Position numbers and translations under genes: made by a program. The notes below the pieces were generated by a model that saw only the letters and a program-made list of their open reading frames with translations, did no database searches and was not told the DNA's origin. Of a stretch of DNA of 64,000 nucleotides, positions 1 to 8,993 are shown one piece after another. Location of the stretch: NCBI RefSeq assembly GCF_042434745.1, contig NZ_JBHLSS010000047.1. One strand, written 5' to 3'. Position 1 is the stretch's first letter; the number at the start of each line of letters is the position of its first letter. The DNA comes from Azotobacter paspali (GTDB lineage: Bacteria; Pseudomonadota; Gammaproteobacteria; Pseudomonadales; Pseudomonadaceae).

Positions 1-554
1 GCCTGGGCGGGCGCGGGCGCCGATGCCGGGGCGGCTGGTGCCGGGGGAGCCGGGGGTGCCGGCGGAGCGGGTGGCGCCTCGGCTTTGGCCGGAGGTGTCC
101 TGGCCGGCTTGGCTTCGGCTTTCTGCCTGGGCGGCTGGGGTTTGGGCGGTTTGGGCGGCGCCTTCCTAGGGGCCAGTTCCTCGACCACCGGCGCAGGGGG
201 AGGCGGCTCCGCTGCGGCGACCGCCGGTGGCGGCGGCGCTGGTTCGAGCGGCTCGGTGGGCGGCGCCGAGCTGCTGAACTCGATGGTCATGGGGGGGATT
301 TGCACGGGGACTTCCGGCAGGGGCGGCGCGCTGTGGCGGCCAAACCAGTGCAGGGCGCCGGCGTGTAGCGCCAGCGCCAGGGCACCGAGCAGGAGCGCTT
401 CCCGGCGGCGCAGCGGGCGCGTATCCAGCGCCACGAAGCGCACGGCGCCCAGGGCGCGCCGGATCGGCACGGCCAGATCGAGCACCTCGCCTGGCAGGCG
501 GCCGTCGGGCCACGACTCAATGCCGGGAACGTTGGCTTTCAGGACAGGGTTCAT
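1..554 (-). CDS. tonB: TonB energy transducer (C-terminus beyond window)
   Basis: TonB couples the inner-membrane proton motive force, through ExbB/ExbD, to outer-membrane receptors. Reading leftward from the ATG at 554, 184 codons are present. An N-terminal cytoplasmic stretch of about 65 residues is followed by one hydrophobic segment (residues about 66-82, LLLGALALALHAGALHW) and then a long Pro/Lys/Ala/Glu-rich periplasmic linker with repeated PPKPPKP-type units, which is typical of TonB. The C-terminal receptor-binding domain is off the edge, so the family call rests on architecture. It lies 60 bp downstream of atsC on the same strand, next to two TonB-dependent receptors, which suggests it is the dedicated transducer for sulfate-ester uptake. 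P. aeruginosa tonB2 lies close to its ats genes. Confidence 0.8.
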   Translation of the reverse strand, partial: MNPVLKANVPGIESWPDGRLPGEVLDLAVPIRRALGAVRFVALDTRPLRRREALLLGALALALHAGALHWFGRHSAPPLPEVPVQIPPMTIEFSSSAPPTEPLEPAPPPPAVAAAEPPPPAPVVEELAPRKAPPKPPKPQPPRQKAEAKPARTPPAKAEAPPAPPAPPAPPAPAAPASAPAPAQ

Positions 555-614
555 GGATAAGCTCCAAGGTATCGAAACGATAGCCCGCTCGGCTGATTTC
601 TCAGGCTCGATAAT

Positions 615-1424
615 TCATCGCCGTGGCTGCCGGCGATCGTTCGGCGAACCGCCGGTCAGTTCGGACAGCAACTCCTGGCGCAGCCGGTGGAAGTCGTAGC
701 CGGCCCGGTCGCGAGGATGCGGCAGACCGATTTCGACGATGTGCTTGATCCTGCCTGGACGGGGTGCCATCACCACCACCCGGTCGGCGATGAAGATGGC
801 CTCTTCCACATCGTGGGTGACCAGCAGGCTGGTGATGCCGGAGCGGGCGCGGATTGCCTGCAGCTCTTCCTGCATTTGCTGGCGGGTCAGGGCATCGAGG
901 GCGGCGAACGGCTCGTCCAGCAGGAGGATGCGCGGGCTGGCCACCAGGCCGCGGGCAATCGCCACCCGCTGCGCCATGCCGCCGGAAAGCTGATGCGGAT
1001 AGGCGCGCTGGAAACCGTCCAGCTCCACCAGTCGGATGAACTCCTCGACCCGGCGGCGGCGCTGCTCCGGCGGCAGGTTCTCGTTGACCAGCCCAAGATC
1101 GACGTTCTGCGCCACGTTCAACCAGGGGAACAGGCGATGTTCCTGGAACACGATGCCGCGTTCGCTGCCGATGCCGCGCACCGGCTGGCCGTCGATGAGG
1201 ATCTGTCCGTCGAAGGTTTCGTCCAAGCCGATCAGCAGTCGCAACAGGGTGGACTTGCCACAGCCGCTGGAACCGAGGATGGCGATGGATTCGCCTTCGC
1301 GAATATCCAGGGTGAAGTCACGGATCGCTTCCAGCTCGCCGTTTTCGAGGGGAAAGCGTTTGCCGACCTTGTTCAGACGGACCGTCGGCAGCGCGGCGGT
1401 CGAGGAGGCGAGGGCATCGGTCAT
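615..1424 (-). CDS. atsC: Sulfate-ester/sulfonate ABC transporter ATPase (AtsC/SsuB-like)
   Basis: This 269-residue ATPase would power import of organosulfur compounds with the permease encoded just upstream. Walker A GSSGCGKST is at residues 51-59. The Q-loop region, the signature LSGGMAQR, Walker B LLLDEP and the switch histidine (VTHD) are all present, as in the nitrate/sulfonate/taurine subfamily. The ATG at 1424 overlaps the permease stop by 4 bases (ATGA), indicating translational coupling. The open frame extends upstream to 1925, but that part has no ABC features and lies antisense in frame to the permease gene, so it was not used. The symbol follows P. aeruginosa and P. putida atsC by domain and neighbourhood; SsuB or TauB cannot be separated on sequence alone. 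Confidence 0.9.
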   Translation of the reverse strand: MTDALASSTAALPTVRLNKVGKRFPLENGELEAIRDFTLDIREGESIAILGSSGCGKSTLLRLLIGLDETFDGQILIDGQPVRGIGSERGIVFQEHRLFPWLNVAQNVDLGLVNENLPPEQRRRRVEEFIRLVELDGFQRAYPHQLSGGMAQRVAIARGLVASPRILLLDEPFAALDALTRQQMQEELQAIRARSGITSLLVTHDVEEAIFIADRVVVMAPRPGRIKHIVEIGLPHPRDRAGYDFHRLRQELLSELTGGSPNDRRQPRR

Positions 1425-3007
1425 GCGTTTCTCCAGCGCGTGGCGCGCGCTTCGATCAGTTGTCCGAGGGTATTGATCAGGGCACCGGTGAGGCCGATCA
1501 GCGACATGGCGGCCATGATCCGGTCCATCTGGAATAGTTGCTGAGCCGCGATCATCAGGCTGCCGATGCCGCCATCCGAGGGCATGAAATACTCGGCGCC
1601 GATGGTGCTCAGCCAGGCGTAGATCAGCGCTAGGCGCAGGCCGGCGAAGATCGCCGGGGCAGCACCCGGCAGCACCAGGCAAGTCAGGCGAAGGCGGTGG
1701 TTCAGGCGCAGCACCCGCGCCGCTTCGTCCAGTTGCGGCGAAAGGTTGGCGATGCCCCGCCGGGTGGCGATGAACAGCGGGAAAAAGGTGGCGAAAGCGA
1801 CGAACACCAACTTGGCCGCTTCGCCCAGTCCGAACCAGGCGGTGATCAGCGGCACCCAGGCGAAGATCGCCACATGGCGCAGCACGCCGAGGGTCGGGCC
1901 GAGTAGGCGTTCGCCGGGCCTCCACAGGCCAAGCAGGATGCCCATGGCCAGACCCAGGCCACCGCCCAGCAGCAGCCCGCCCAGGGCGCGGCCGAAGCTA
2001 CGCGCCAGGGCTTCGCCCAGGCTGCCGTCGAGTAATCCGGACCAGATGCTGTGCAGCACCGCCATTGGCGCCACCAGAATATTGGCGTCGATCCATTGCC
2101 GGCTGCAGGCCAGTTGCCAGAGGCCCAGCAGCGCCAACGGCAGCAGCCAGGGTTCCAGGTGCTGCCAGTCGCTCTTTATATGCCCCCGGCGGAACTCCGC
2201 GAGCGGTGGGTGCGGCCAGAACAGCAGGCGCCGGTCTAGCAGGGCGATGCCCTTGTCCATCAGCACGCCGAGCAGGCCGATCACCAGGATGCAGACGAAG
2301 ACGATGTCCAGCATGAACAACTGCCGGCCCCAGACCATCAGGTAGCCGATGCCTTCGCTGGAGGCCAGCAACTCCACCGCCAGCAGCGAGGACCAGGCGG
2401 TACTCAGGGCGATGCGCAGGCCGGCCATGAAGGAAGGCAGGGCGGCAGGTACGGTCAATCGCCACAGGCACAGGTGCGGCGTCAGGCGCAGCACCGCCGC
2501 GGCTTCGCGCAGCCGCGGTTGGGTATCGCGCACGCCGACCAGGGTATGCACCGTCATCGGTACCACCACGGCCTTGATCAGCACCACCAGCTTGAGGGCT
2601 TCGCCGATGCCGAAGAACAGCATGAACAGGGGAATCCAGGCCAGGGTCGGCACCTGCGCCAAGCTGGAGAAGGTTGGGTAGACCAGCCGCTCCAGGCGGG
2701 CGTTGGCGCCGAGCGTAGCGCCCAATAAGGCGCCGGCGGCGACCCCTGCCAGCAGACCGAGGGCCAGGCGCCGTAGGCTGATGCCCAGATGTTCCCAAAG
2801 CTCGCCGCCGCCGAGTTCCAGCAGGGTCTGCCAGACCAGCGAAGGCGGCGGCAGCACTTGCCGGCTCATCCAGCCGAAATGGCTCGCCAGGCTCCAGGCC
2901 AGGAAGATTCCGGCCGGCACCAGCCAGGGCAGCAGACTGTCGCCGCCTCGGCGGACGAGTAGGCTGGACCGCGTGGGACTGTACGAAGCAGTGATTGTTC
3001 GGGACAT
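1421..3007 (-). CDS. atsB: Double-domain ABC permease (AtsB-like fusion of two SsuC modules)
   Basis: The protein has 528 residues, twice the usual length of an SsuC/TauC permease (about 260). It contains two complete BPD_transp_1 modules in tandem. Each has an EAA-type coupling loop: EAAAVLRLTPHLCLWRLTVP in the first half and EAARVLRLNHRLRLTCLVLP in the second. A hydrophilic linker around residues 255-285 separates the halves. A single polypeptide would therefore form the whole transmembrane pore that normally needs a homodimer. It is encoded upstream of, and overlaps, atsC. The substrate is inferred to be sulfate esters or sulfonates from the neighbouring atsR, sftR and atsK. Divergent to atsR, with a 269-bp gap between them. 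Confidence 0.88.
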   Translation of the reverse strand: MSRTITASYSPTRSSLLVRRGGDSLLPWLVPAGIFLAWSLASHFGWMSRQVLPPPSLVWQTLLELGGGELWEHLGISLRRLALGLLAGVAAGALLGATLGANARLERLVYPTFSSLAQVPTLAWIPLFMLFFGIGEALKLVVLIKAVVVPMTVHTLVGVRDTQPRLREAAAVLRLTPHLCLWRLTVPAALPSFMAGLRIALSTAWSSLLAVELLASSEGIGYLMVWGRQLFMLDIVFVCILVIGLLGVLMDKGIALLDRRLLFWPHPPLAEFRRGHIKSDWQHLEPWLLPLALLGLWQLACSRQWIDANILVAPMAVLHSIWSGLLDGSLGEALARSFGRALGGLLLGGGLGLAMGILLGLWRPGERLLGPTLGVLRHVAIFAWVPLITAWFGLGEAAKLVFVAFATFFPLFIATRRGIANLSPQLDEAARVLRLNHRLRLTCLVLPGAAPAIFAGLRLALIYAWLSTIGAEYFMPSDGGIGSLMIAAQQLFQMDRIMAAMSLIGLTGALINTLGQLIEARATRWRNA

Positions 3008-3276
3008 CTCGGCTTGATCCAGTACGGCTATGTATATTCGATATATGGATATGATTGAATTTTTTAATTCTGTTGCGTGATAACTGGATCATTAAAACGG
3101 CGCTGTTCGATTCATCTCCAATGCATTCAATGAATACTTTCAATGTCGTCGATGCATATATATCGGCCGCCCTGCGGCATATCGGGCTTATGCTGTTTAC
3201 ACAAATAAAAATTACTTTTGGATATTTATGGATATTGCCCTTCTCAATCTAAGGTCGCGCCACTTTCCAGCTTGAT
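3008..3276. promoter_or_regulatory. Divergent AT-rich control region between atsB and atsR
   Basis: This 269-bp gap is strikingly AT-rich compared with the genes on either side, with runs such as ATATTCGATATATGGATAT at about 3035-3053 and a second AT-rich stretch at 3190-3235. It separates atsB (leftward) from atsR (rightward), so both promoters must lie here. CysB- or SftR-type LysR sites would be expected in a sulfate-starvation regulon. No site was identified with certainty. Confidence 0.45.
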
Positions 3277-4326
3277 ATGAGAAACATCATGGGCAGAATT
3301 CTTCGCAGACTATCCACGACCTTATTCCTTTCTTTTTTGCTGGGACTCCCGGCGCTTGATGCCTGTGTCCAGGCCGCTCCCGCAGTGCGGGAAATCCGCA
3401 TCGCGGTGCCGGATCTGAGTGCGGGAGCCCAGCCCAGCGGCAACGGTGTGGTCGATGTGCTGCGTGAACAACGGATACTCGAAAAGGAATTCGCCGCGGA
3501 TGGCATCGAAGTGCGCTGGAACTTTTTCAAGGGTGCCGGTCCGGCCATCAACGAGTCACTGGCCAACGGGCAGGTGGATTTCGCCTTTCTCGGCGACCTG
3601 GGGGCGATCATCGGCAAGTCCAATGGGCTAGATACCCGCCTGCTCACTGCCCTCACACGCAATGCCAGGATGTATCTGGCCGTGCTTCCCGGTTCTGGCA
3701 TTCGTACCCTGGGCGACCTCAAGGGCAAGCGCGTCGCGGTATTCCGCGGCACTGCCTATCAACTCTCGTTCGATGCCGCGCTGGCCAGCCAGGGCCTTCA
3801 GGAGCGCGACCTGCAGGTGATCAGCCTGGATGCCAGCGCCGCTAACGCCGCGCTGGCGGCGAAACAGATCGACGCCACCTGGGCCGGCGCCGGGCTGATT
3901 GTCCTGCGCCAGCGTGGTGTGGCGGAGCTGCCATTGAATACCGACAATCTGGGCGGCGCGGGCAGCGTGCAAAGCGTGCTGATTGGCAACGGCGCCTTCG
4001 TGGATGGCCACCCCGAATTGACTGCCCGGCTAGTGCGCGCGCAGCAGCAGGCAGTGGCCTGGTTGCGCAACGGGGAGAACAAGCAGGCGTATATCGAGCT
4101 GGTCTCGCGGTTGGCCAGCTACCCGCCAGGGTTGCTGCAAACTGATCTGGCCGACGCCAATTTCAGCGAAAGATTCTCTGCAACCCTGGATCAAGGCTTT
4201 CTTGCCCAGTTGCAGGCGAGCGTGGATCTGGCGCTGCGGCAACGGCTGATCCGTAAGGGATTCGATGTTCAGGGCTGGGTGGACGACCGCTTTCTGAGAC
4301 AGGCGGTCGGGCAGCAAAGCCAATAG
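3277..4326 (+). CDS. atsR: Periplasmic sulfate-ester/sulfonate-binding protein (AtsR/SsuA-like)
   Basis: Solute-binding protein of 349 residues with an N-terminal signal peptide (basic start, hydrophobic core TTLFLSFLLGLPALDA, cleavage near residue 34 at VQAAPA). The mature part follows the SsuA/NMT1 pattern: IRIAVPDLSAGAQ, then FFKGAGPAINESLANGQVDFAFLGD, then GSGIRTLGDLKGKRVAVFRGTA in the hinge region. It would deliver substrate to the AtsB/AtsC transporter encoded divergently upstream. A second ATG four codons in (MGRILRR) is an alternative start. A paralogue (8994-10046) shares the same FFKGAGPA-NEA-AN-Q-DFA motif. Substrate is inferred from context. Confidence 0.87.
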   Translation: MRNIMGRILRRLSTTLFLSFLLGLPALDACVQAAPAVREIRIAVPDLSAGAQPSGNGVVDVLREQRILEKEFAADGIEVRWNFFKGAGPAINESLANGQVDFAFLGDLGAIIGKSNGLDTRLLTALTRNARMYLAVLPGSGIRTLGDLKGKRVAVFRGTAYQLSFDAALASQGLQERDLQVISLDASAANAALAAKQIDATWAGAGLIVLRQRGVAELPLNTDNLGGAGSVQSVLIGNGAFVDGHPELTARLVRAQQQAVAWLRNGENKQAYIELVSRLASYPPGLLQTDLADANFSERFSATLDQGFLAQLQASVDLALRQRLIRKGFDVQGWVDDRFLRQAVGQQSQ

Positions 4327-4344
4327 AACCTCGAAGCGGCGGCT

Positions 4345-5262
4345 TCAGGCCGCCGTCGCCGGGTGTAGCCGGCGATCCTGCTCGCAGAGCAGATCGATCA
4401 TGGCCCGCGCGGCCGCGGATACGCGATAGCCGGTACGCGTGACGATGCCGCACTGGGCTCCAGGCCGTTCGGCATGCGGCAGATCGACCGGCAGACGCAC
4501 CATTCTCCGCGCCTCCAGCGACGGTTGGATCGCTTCGGCCGTGGTGATGCCGACGGTATCGCTGCCACGCACGATCTGCTCCAGTGCGGGCAGGTGGTCG
4601 CACTCGATATTGAGCTTGAAATCGGTGACCCCTTTCAGGTTCGCCAGTGTCTTGCGTGTCTCCAGGGGGATCCGGGCCGAAGCTAGCGGATAGTCGAGCA
4701 GATCGCCAAGCGTCAGCCGGGCCCGATCGAGCAGAGGATGCCCCGGTCGGCAGAAATAGACGCTTGGGCGGGGCTCCAGTGGCAAGGTCTGGAAGTTCGG
4801 GTTCGTTCTGAAGTAACGAATGTCGGCGACGAAAAACTCGATCTCATCCTTGTTCAACTGACGTGCCAAACGCTCCCAGTTGTTCACCTCGAAACGCACA
4901 TGGATACCGGGATACTGGCGAACGAACAGTGCCATGGTCTCGGGCACCAGCCGCGCCGCGGGCGCCGGCCCGCAACCGAAGCAGAGCTCGCCGGCATCCA
5001 GCTTGCCCATGCGCTTGACCTCATGGGCCAGGTTGCTGGCGCCGCGCACCAATTCCTGCGCGTATTGCAGGACCACCAGGCCCTCGGGTGTAGGGCGCAG
5101 ATCCTTGGCACCCCGGTCGATCAACTGGCAACCCAGTTCCTGCTCCAGGCCCTGAATACTGCGGCTGAAGGCCGGCTGCGTGATGCGCACGGCATTGGCG
5201 GCGCGGACGAAGCTGCGGTGTTCCACGAGGGCGAGAAAATGACGGAGCTGGCGTAGATCCAC
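4345..5262 (-). CDS. sftR: LysR-type regulator (SftR-like)
   Basis: A 305-residue LysR-type regulator. The N-terminal winged helix-turn-helix reads VDLRQLRHFLALVEHRSFVRAA... with the usual ITQPAFSRSIQGLEQELG recognition helix, followed by an effector domain. The frame opens at a GTG at 5307, but the GTG at 5262 is preferred. It follows GGGAG at a 7-base spacing, and it aligns with the start of the paralogue at 11153 (MHIDLRQLRHF). It is encoded divergently from the receptor gene at 5591, as LysR genes commonly are from their targets. In P. putida S-313, SftR controls sulfate-ester genes (sftP, atsK), and the layout here matches. Symbol assigned by context. Confidence 0.85.
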   Translation of the reverse strand: MDLRQLRHFLALVEHRSFVRAANAVRITQPAFSRSIQGLEQELGCQLIDRGAKDLRPTPEGLVVLQYAQELVRGASNLAHEVKRMGKLDAGELCFGCGPAPAARLVPETMALFVRQYPGIHVRFEVNNWERLARQLNKDEIEFFVADIRYFRTNPNFQTLPLEPRPSVYFCRPGHPLLDRARLTLGDLLDYPLASARIPLETRKTLANLKGVTDFKLNIECDHLPALEQIVRGSDTVGITTAEAIQPSLEARRMVRLPVDLPHAERPGAQCGIVTRTGYRVSAAARAMIDLLCEQDRRLHPATAA

Positions 5263-5590
5263 GATGCTCTCCCGGCATTCAAAATATAAATCCAGGGCAT
5301 TTGTCACACCCGACGGACTGGTTTTAAATGCAGGCTCTTATTCCGTCAATGCAATAAATTTTATTTGCTTAGACGTTAATTGAATATGCCTATGCATGGC
5401 TACCGTGGTTGATCGCCGATGAACAGAACCCTTTCCCTCCGCTGTTGATCCGGGGCGCCGTGTCGATACACGGCGGGCCCGGAACCACTCCCGTGAACAG
5501 AATCCACGCGTTGCGCCCATAGGCGCGACAGGGGCTCCCTTCGCCTTCCGGAAAGAAAAGGAGCCCGCTTCGCCAAGGAGCGAGACGACG
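5263..5590. promoter_or_regulatory. Control region between sftR and sftP
   Basis: This gap is 328 bp long. The sftR-proximal half (about 5281-5400) is AT-rich, including TAAATTTTATTTGC, and is a likely home for LysR binding sites and both divergent promoters. The sftP-proximal half is GC-rich and could form a leader with short inverted repeats around 5440-5480 (GCCGTGTCGATACACGGC). The sftP ribosome-binding site AAGGAG is at 5575-5580. No gene was recognised here. Confidence 0.45.
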
Positions 5591-8002
5591 ATGAGAGACC
5601 GAACCTCCCCCTCCACCCCAGTGCCGCGCCGGCCGACTCGTGCGCGGCACGCCCTGGGGCTGGCGATTGCGCTTGTTGGCCTGGGCGTGTCCTTGCCGCT
5701 CCGGGCCGATGAGCGGACCACGCTCGCCGAAGCCAATGCCGAGGCGGTCGGCGAGGCCGGTGGCGAATCGGCGCCGGCAGTGACTGCCCAGGTTGCTTCG
5801 AGGAGCGGCCAGCGCCTGGGCACCGTCACCGTCAATGCCCGGCGCCGCGAGGAAAGCGTCCAGGACGTGCCGATACCGATCAACAGCGTGGACGCGCAGA
5901 CCCTGGAAAACCATCGCATCTACCGCATCCAGGACCTGCAGCAACTGGTGCCCAGCACCAACGTTTCCTATGTGCACGCCCGCCAGTCGAGCATTTCCAT
6001 CCGTGGCCTGGGCAACAACCCGGCCAGCGACGGCATGGAGCCGGCGGTCGGCACCTACCTGGACAACGTCTACCTAGAGCGGCCCGGCATGGCCGTATTC
6101 GATCTGCTGGACGTGGAACAGATCGACGTGCTGCGCGGCCCCCAGGGCACGCTGTTCGGCAAGAACACCACGGCGGGGGTGGTCAACATCACCAGCCGCA
6201 AGCCGACTTTTCACCATGAGCGCAGCGTCGAGATTTCCGGGGGAGAGGACGGCTATTTCCAGACCAAGGGCAGCGTCTCCGGCCCCTTGGGCGATACGCT
6301 GGCGGGACGTCTCTCGGCCTATCGCACCCGCGACGACGGCTACATAAAGAACATCCACGACGGTGATGAACTCAATGGCGGCTCACGCCAGGGTTTCCGC
6401 GGGCAACTGCTGTGGAAACCTAGCGAAACCTTCAACCTGCGCTGGATCGGCGAATACAACGAGGAAGACTCCGACAACGGTACTTCAACGCTCTACAGCT
6501 CTGGCCCGACCATCAATGGCGTCAATCGCTACGAGCAGCGGGCGACCGCGGCCGGGGCGCGGCTGGTCAAGGCCAGGGCGCGCAAGGTCGACCTGGATTC
6601 CGATCAGAAGGTCACCGTGTTCCAAGGCGGTACCTCCCTGGAGGCCAACTGGACCTTGCCCAACGATTTCACTCTGACCTCGATCAGCGCCTACCGCTGG
6701 TGGGACTTCACTCCGCGCAACGATCTCGACTATCTGGGCATCTCGGCTGCGATCAACGCCGGCGTCGCGGTACGCGACAAGCAGTATTCGCAAGAGATCC
6801 GCCTAGCTTCGCCCACCGGCGACGTCTTCGACTATGTGCTCGGCGCCTACTATTTCAAGAAGGACCTGGATAACAAGACGTTCTTCTCATACGGCCCGAT
6901 GGCCGATGTCTATTACGGCACCGCGCCCGGCGCACTGGCCAATGTCAGAAGCACTGGCAAGGGCCGCATCGAGACCGACAGTTATGCGCTGTTCGCCCAG
7001 GGCACTTGGCACATCACCCCGAAGCTGGAACTGACCGCCGGCATCCGTGGCACCTATGAGGAGAAGGACGCCAGGGTCAAGCGCTATGCACCGACCGGTG
7101 GCAACTCGGCGAGCGGTACCACGGCCGCCTCGGTCCGTGCCTATGACTCCGGCGACCTCAATCTGTACAGCTTCAGCCCGTCCGGACTGCTCGCCCTGAG
7201 CTACCGCTTCAACGACCGCTGGCTCGGCTATGCCTCCCTGTCCCATGGTGAAAAGTCCGACGGCGTCAACCTGAGCGTGTCCAGCGCGCCCATCGCTGGG
7301 GCGGACTCGCTGCTGGTTGGCACGGAGCGGGTCAACAACGCCGAGCTGGGCTTCAAGAGCACCCTGCTGGACGGCACCCTGCTGTTCAACGCCAACTTGT
7401 TCTGGACCCAGGTGCACGGCTACCAGGCCAACGCCTACGACCCCGAGGCGCGCTCCTCGTACCTGACCAACGCCGGCGACGTGCGCTCCCGCGGTCTCGA
7501 AGTGGAAACCACCTGGCGACCGATCCGGGGTCTCACGATCAACGCCAACGGTTCCTTCAACGATGTCCGCTACACCGACTACAAGGACGGCCCCTGTCCA
7601 CCCGAAGTCTCTTTGCGCAGTGGCGCGCCGGCTTCCTGCGACCTCACCGGCCACCGGGTGGTCGGCGCGTCGCGCTGGATCGCCAACCTCAACGGCCATT
7701 ACCAGTGGCGGCTGGACAACGGCCTGCAACCCTATTTGAACGCCAGTTACGCCTTCCGCTACCGGGCGGTCGGGACCATGGAAGACTCCGAGTACGCCCA
7801 GATCCCCAGCTATGCGGTGGTCAATCTCTCCACCGGTCTGCGCGGCGACCTGGGCAACAGCCAGTGGGATATCTCCTTCTGGATGAAGAACGCCTTCGAC
7901 AAGACCTACTACACCAGCCTGTGGAGCGCCTCCAACGGTGGCTATACGGGGATTCTCGGTACGCCGCGCACCTCGGGCCTGACCGCTCGCCTCGATTTCT
8001 GA
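5591..8002 (+). CDS. sftP: TonB-dependent outer-membrane receptor (SftP-like)
   Basis: An 803-residue TonB-dependent receptor. It has a signal peptide with a long basic n-region and the core ALGLAIALVGLGVSLPL (cleavage near residue 38). A TonB-box-like stretch and plug domain follow (residues about 75-220; LGTVTVNARRREESVQDVP, then ...VEQIDVLRGPQGTLFGKNTTAGVVNI). The rest is a beta-barrel ending in the terminal aromatic LTARLDF. The strong AAGGAG site is just upstream. It would carry bulky sulfate esters or sulfonates across the outer membrane using the TonB encoded at the left edge. It precedes atsK by 37 bp and is probably co-transcribed with it. It is very similar along its length to the receptor at 11337, even at DNA level. 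Confidence 0.88.
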   Translation: MRDRTSPSTPVPRRPTRARHALGLAIALVGLGVSLPLRADERTTLAEANAEAVGEAGGESAPAVTAQVASRSGQRLGTVTVNARRREESVQDVPIPINSVDAQTLENHRIYRIQDLQQLVPSTNVSYVHARQSSISIRGLGNNPASDGMEPAVGTYLDNVYLERPGMAVFDLLDVEQIDVLRGPQGTLFGKNTTAGVVNITSRKPTFHHERSVEISGGEDGYFQTKGSVSGPLGDTLAGRLSAYRTRDDGYIKNIHDGDELNGGSRQGFRGQLLWKPSETFNLRWIGEYNEEDSDNGTSTLYSSGPTINGVNRYEQRATAAGARLVKARARKVDLDSDQKVTVFQGGTSLEANWTLPNDFTLTSISAYRWWDFTPRNDLDYLGISAAINAGVAVRDKQYSQEIRLASPTGDVFDYVLGAYYFKKDLDNKTFFSYGPMADVYYGTAPGALANVRSTGKGRIETDSYALFAQGTWHITPKLELTAGIRGTYEEKDARVKRYAPTGGNSASGTTAASVRAYDSGDLNLYSFSPSGLLALSYRFNDRWLGYASLSHGEKSDGVNLSVSSAPIAGADSLLVGTERVNNAELGFKSTLLDGTLLFNANLFWTQVHGYQANAYDPEARSSYLTNAGDVRSRGLEVETTWRPIRGLTINANGSFNDVRYTDYKDGPCPPEVSLRSGAPASCDLTGHRVVGASRWIANLNGHYQWRLDNGLQPYLNASYAFRYRAVGTMEDSEYAQIPSYAVVNLSTGLRGDLGNSQWDISFWMKNAFDKTYYTSLWSASNGGYTGILGTPRTSGLTARLDF

Positions 8003-8039
8003 GTTTTTTCACAACCACCCAAACAGAAGGAATACTCCC

Positions 8040-8936
8040 ATGAGCAATGCCGCACTGAACCTGGAGTCCAACGATCTGCTCGACATCCAGCCGATCACTG
8101 GCCGCATCGGCGCCGAGATTCGCGGAGTGAAACTCTCCGCCGGACTGGATGCCGCCACCCTGGACGCCATCCAGGACGCTCTGCTGCGCTACAAGGTGCT
8201 GTTCTTCCGCGACCAGACCCTGGACGATGCGGAACAGGAAGGGCTGGCCGAATTGTTCGGCGACCCGGCCGCCCATCCCACCGTACCGGTGCGCGAAGGT
8301 TCCCGCTGCCTATTGGAGCTGGACAGCACGCGCCGGGCCAATTCCTGGCATACCGACGTGACCTTCGTCGAGGACTATCCCAAGATCTGCATCCTACGCT
8401 CGCTGGTGGCTCCGGCTTTCGGCGGCGACACCCTCTGGGCCAACACGGCCACCGCCTACGACGACCTACCGGCCGAACTGCGCGAACTGGCCGACAGGCT
8501 CTGGGCGGTGCACAGCAACGAGTACGACTACAGCGCCATCAATAAACCGGATATCGATCCGACGGTGCTGGCCGAATATCGCCGGGTATTCACTTCCACC
8601 CTCTACGAAACCGAACATCCGTTGGTACGCGTGCATCCGCAGAACGGTGAGCGGAGCCTGCTGGTCGGCAACTTCATCAAACGCGTCAAGGGTCTGTCGA
8701 AAGCCGACTCACAGCGGCTGCTGGATATTTTCCAGGGCTACGCCACCCGTGAGGAAAACACCGTGCGCTGGCGCTGGCGTGCCGGTGACGTGGCGATCTG
8801 GGACAACCGCGCCACTCTGCATCGCGCGGTGGACGACTATGGTACCCAAAACCGCCTGGTACGCCGGGCGACCGTAGCTGGCGAAGTGCCGGTGAGCGTG
8901 GACGGCCGCCGCAGCCAGACCGTGCGCAAGGGCTGA
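8040..8936 (+). CDS. atsK: 2-oxoglutarate/Fe(II) dioxygenase, alkylsulfatase AtsK-like (TauD family)
   Basis: This 298-residue TauD/TfdA-family oxygenase would hydroxylate the carbon next to sulfur or sulfate-ester oxygen, releasing sulfite or sulfate while consuming 2-oxoglutarate and O2. The iron facial triad is visible as H104-x-D106 (NSWHTDVTF) and H261 (ATLHRAVDDY). The 2-oxoglutarate-binding arginine is probably R272 or R275. Length and the RANSWHTDVTF context suit the alkylsulfatase AtsK of P. putida S-313 better than taurine dioxygenase, and it sits directly behind the receptor gene as atsK does there. There is no signal peptide, so it is cytoplasmic. Alternative call: taurine or other sulfonate dioxygenase. 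Confidence 0.85.
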   Translation: MSNAALNLESNDLLDIQPITGRIGAEIRGVKLSAGLDAATLDAIQDALLRYKVLFFRDQTLDDAEQEGLAELFGDPAAHPTVPVREGSRCLLELDSTRRANSWHTDVTFVEDYPKICILRSLVAPAFGGDTLWANTATAYDDLPAELRELADRLWAVHSNEYDYSAINKPDIDPTVLAEYRRVFTSTLYETEHPLVRVHPQNGERSLLVGNFIKRVKGLSKADSQRLLDIFQGYATREENTVRWRWRAGDVAIWDNRATLHRAVDDYGTQNRLVRRATVAGEVPVSVDGRRSQTVRKG

Positions 8937-8952
8937 TCCCGGCGGGACGTGG

Positions 8953-8980
8953 GGAGGAGAGGTTTCCCGGCCTTTCCTCC
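8953..8980. terminator. Hairpin between convergent atsK and second binding-protein gene
   Basis: The arms GGAGGAGAGG (8953-8962) and CCTTTCCTCC (8971-8980) pair over 10 bp with one G-U, around an 8-base loop. It sits in the 57-bp gap between convergent genes, where a bidirectional terminator is expected. There is no clear T-run, so efficiency is uncertain. Confidence 0.35.
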
Positions 8981-8993
8981 TTCAAGCACGTCT

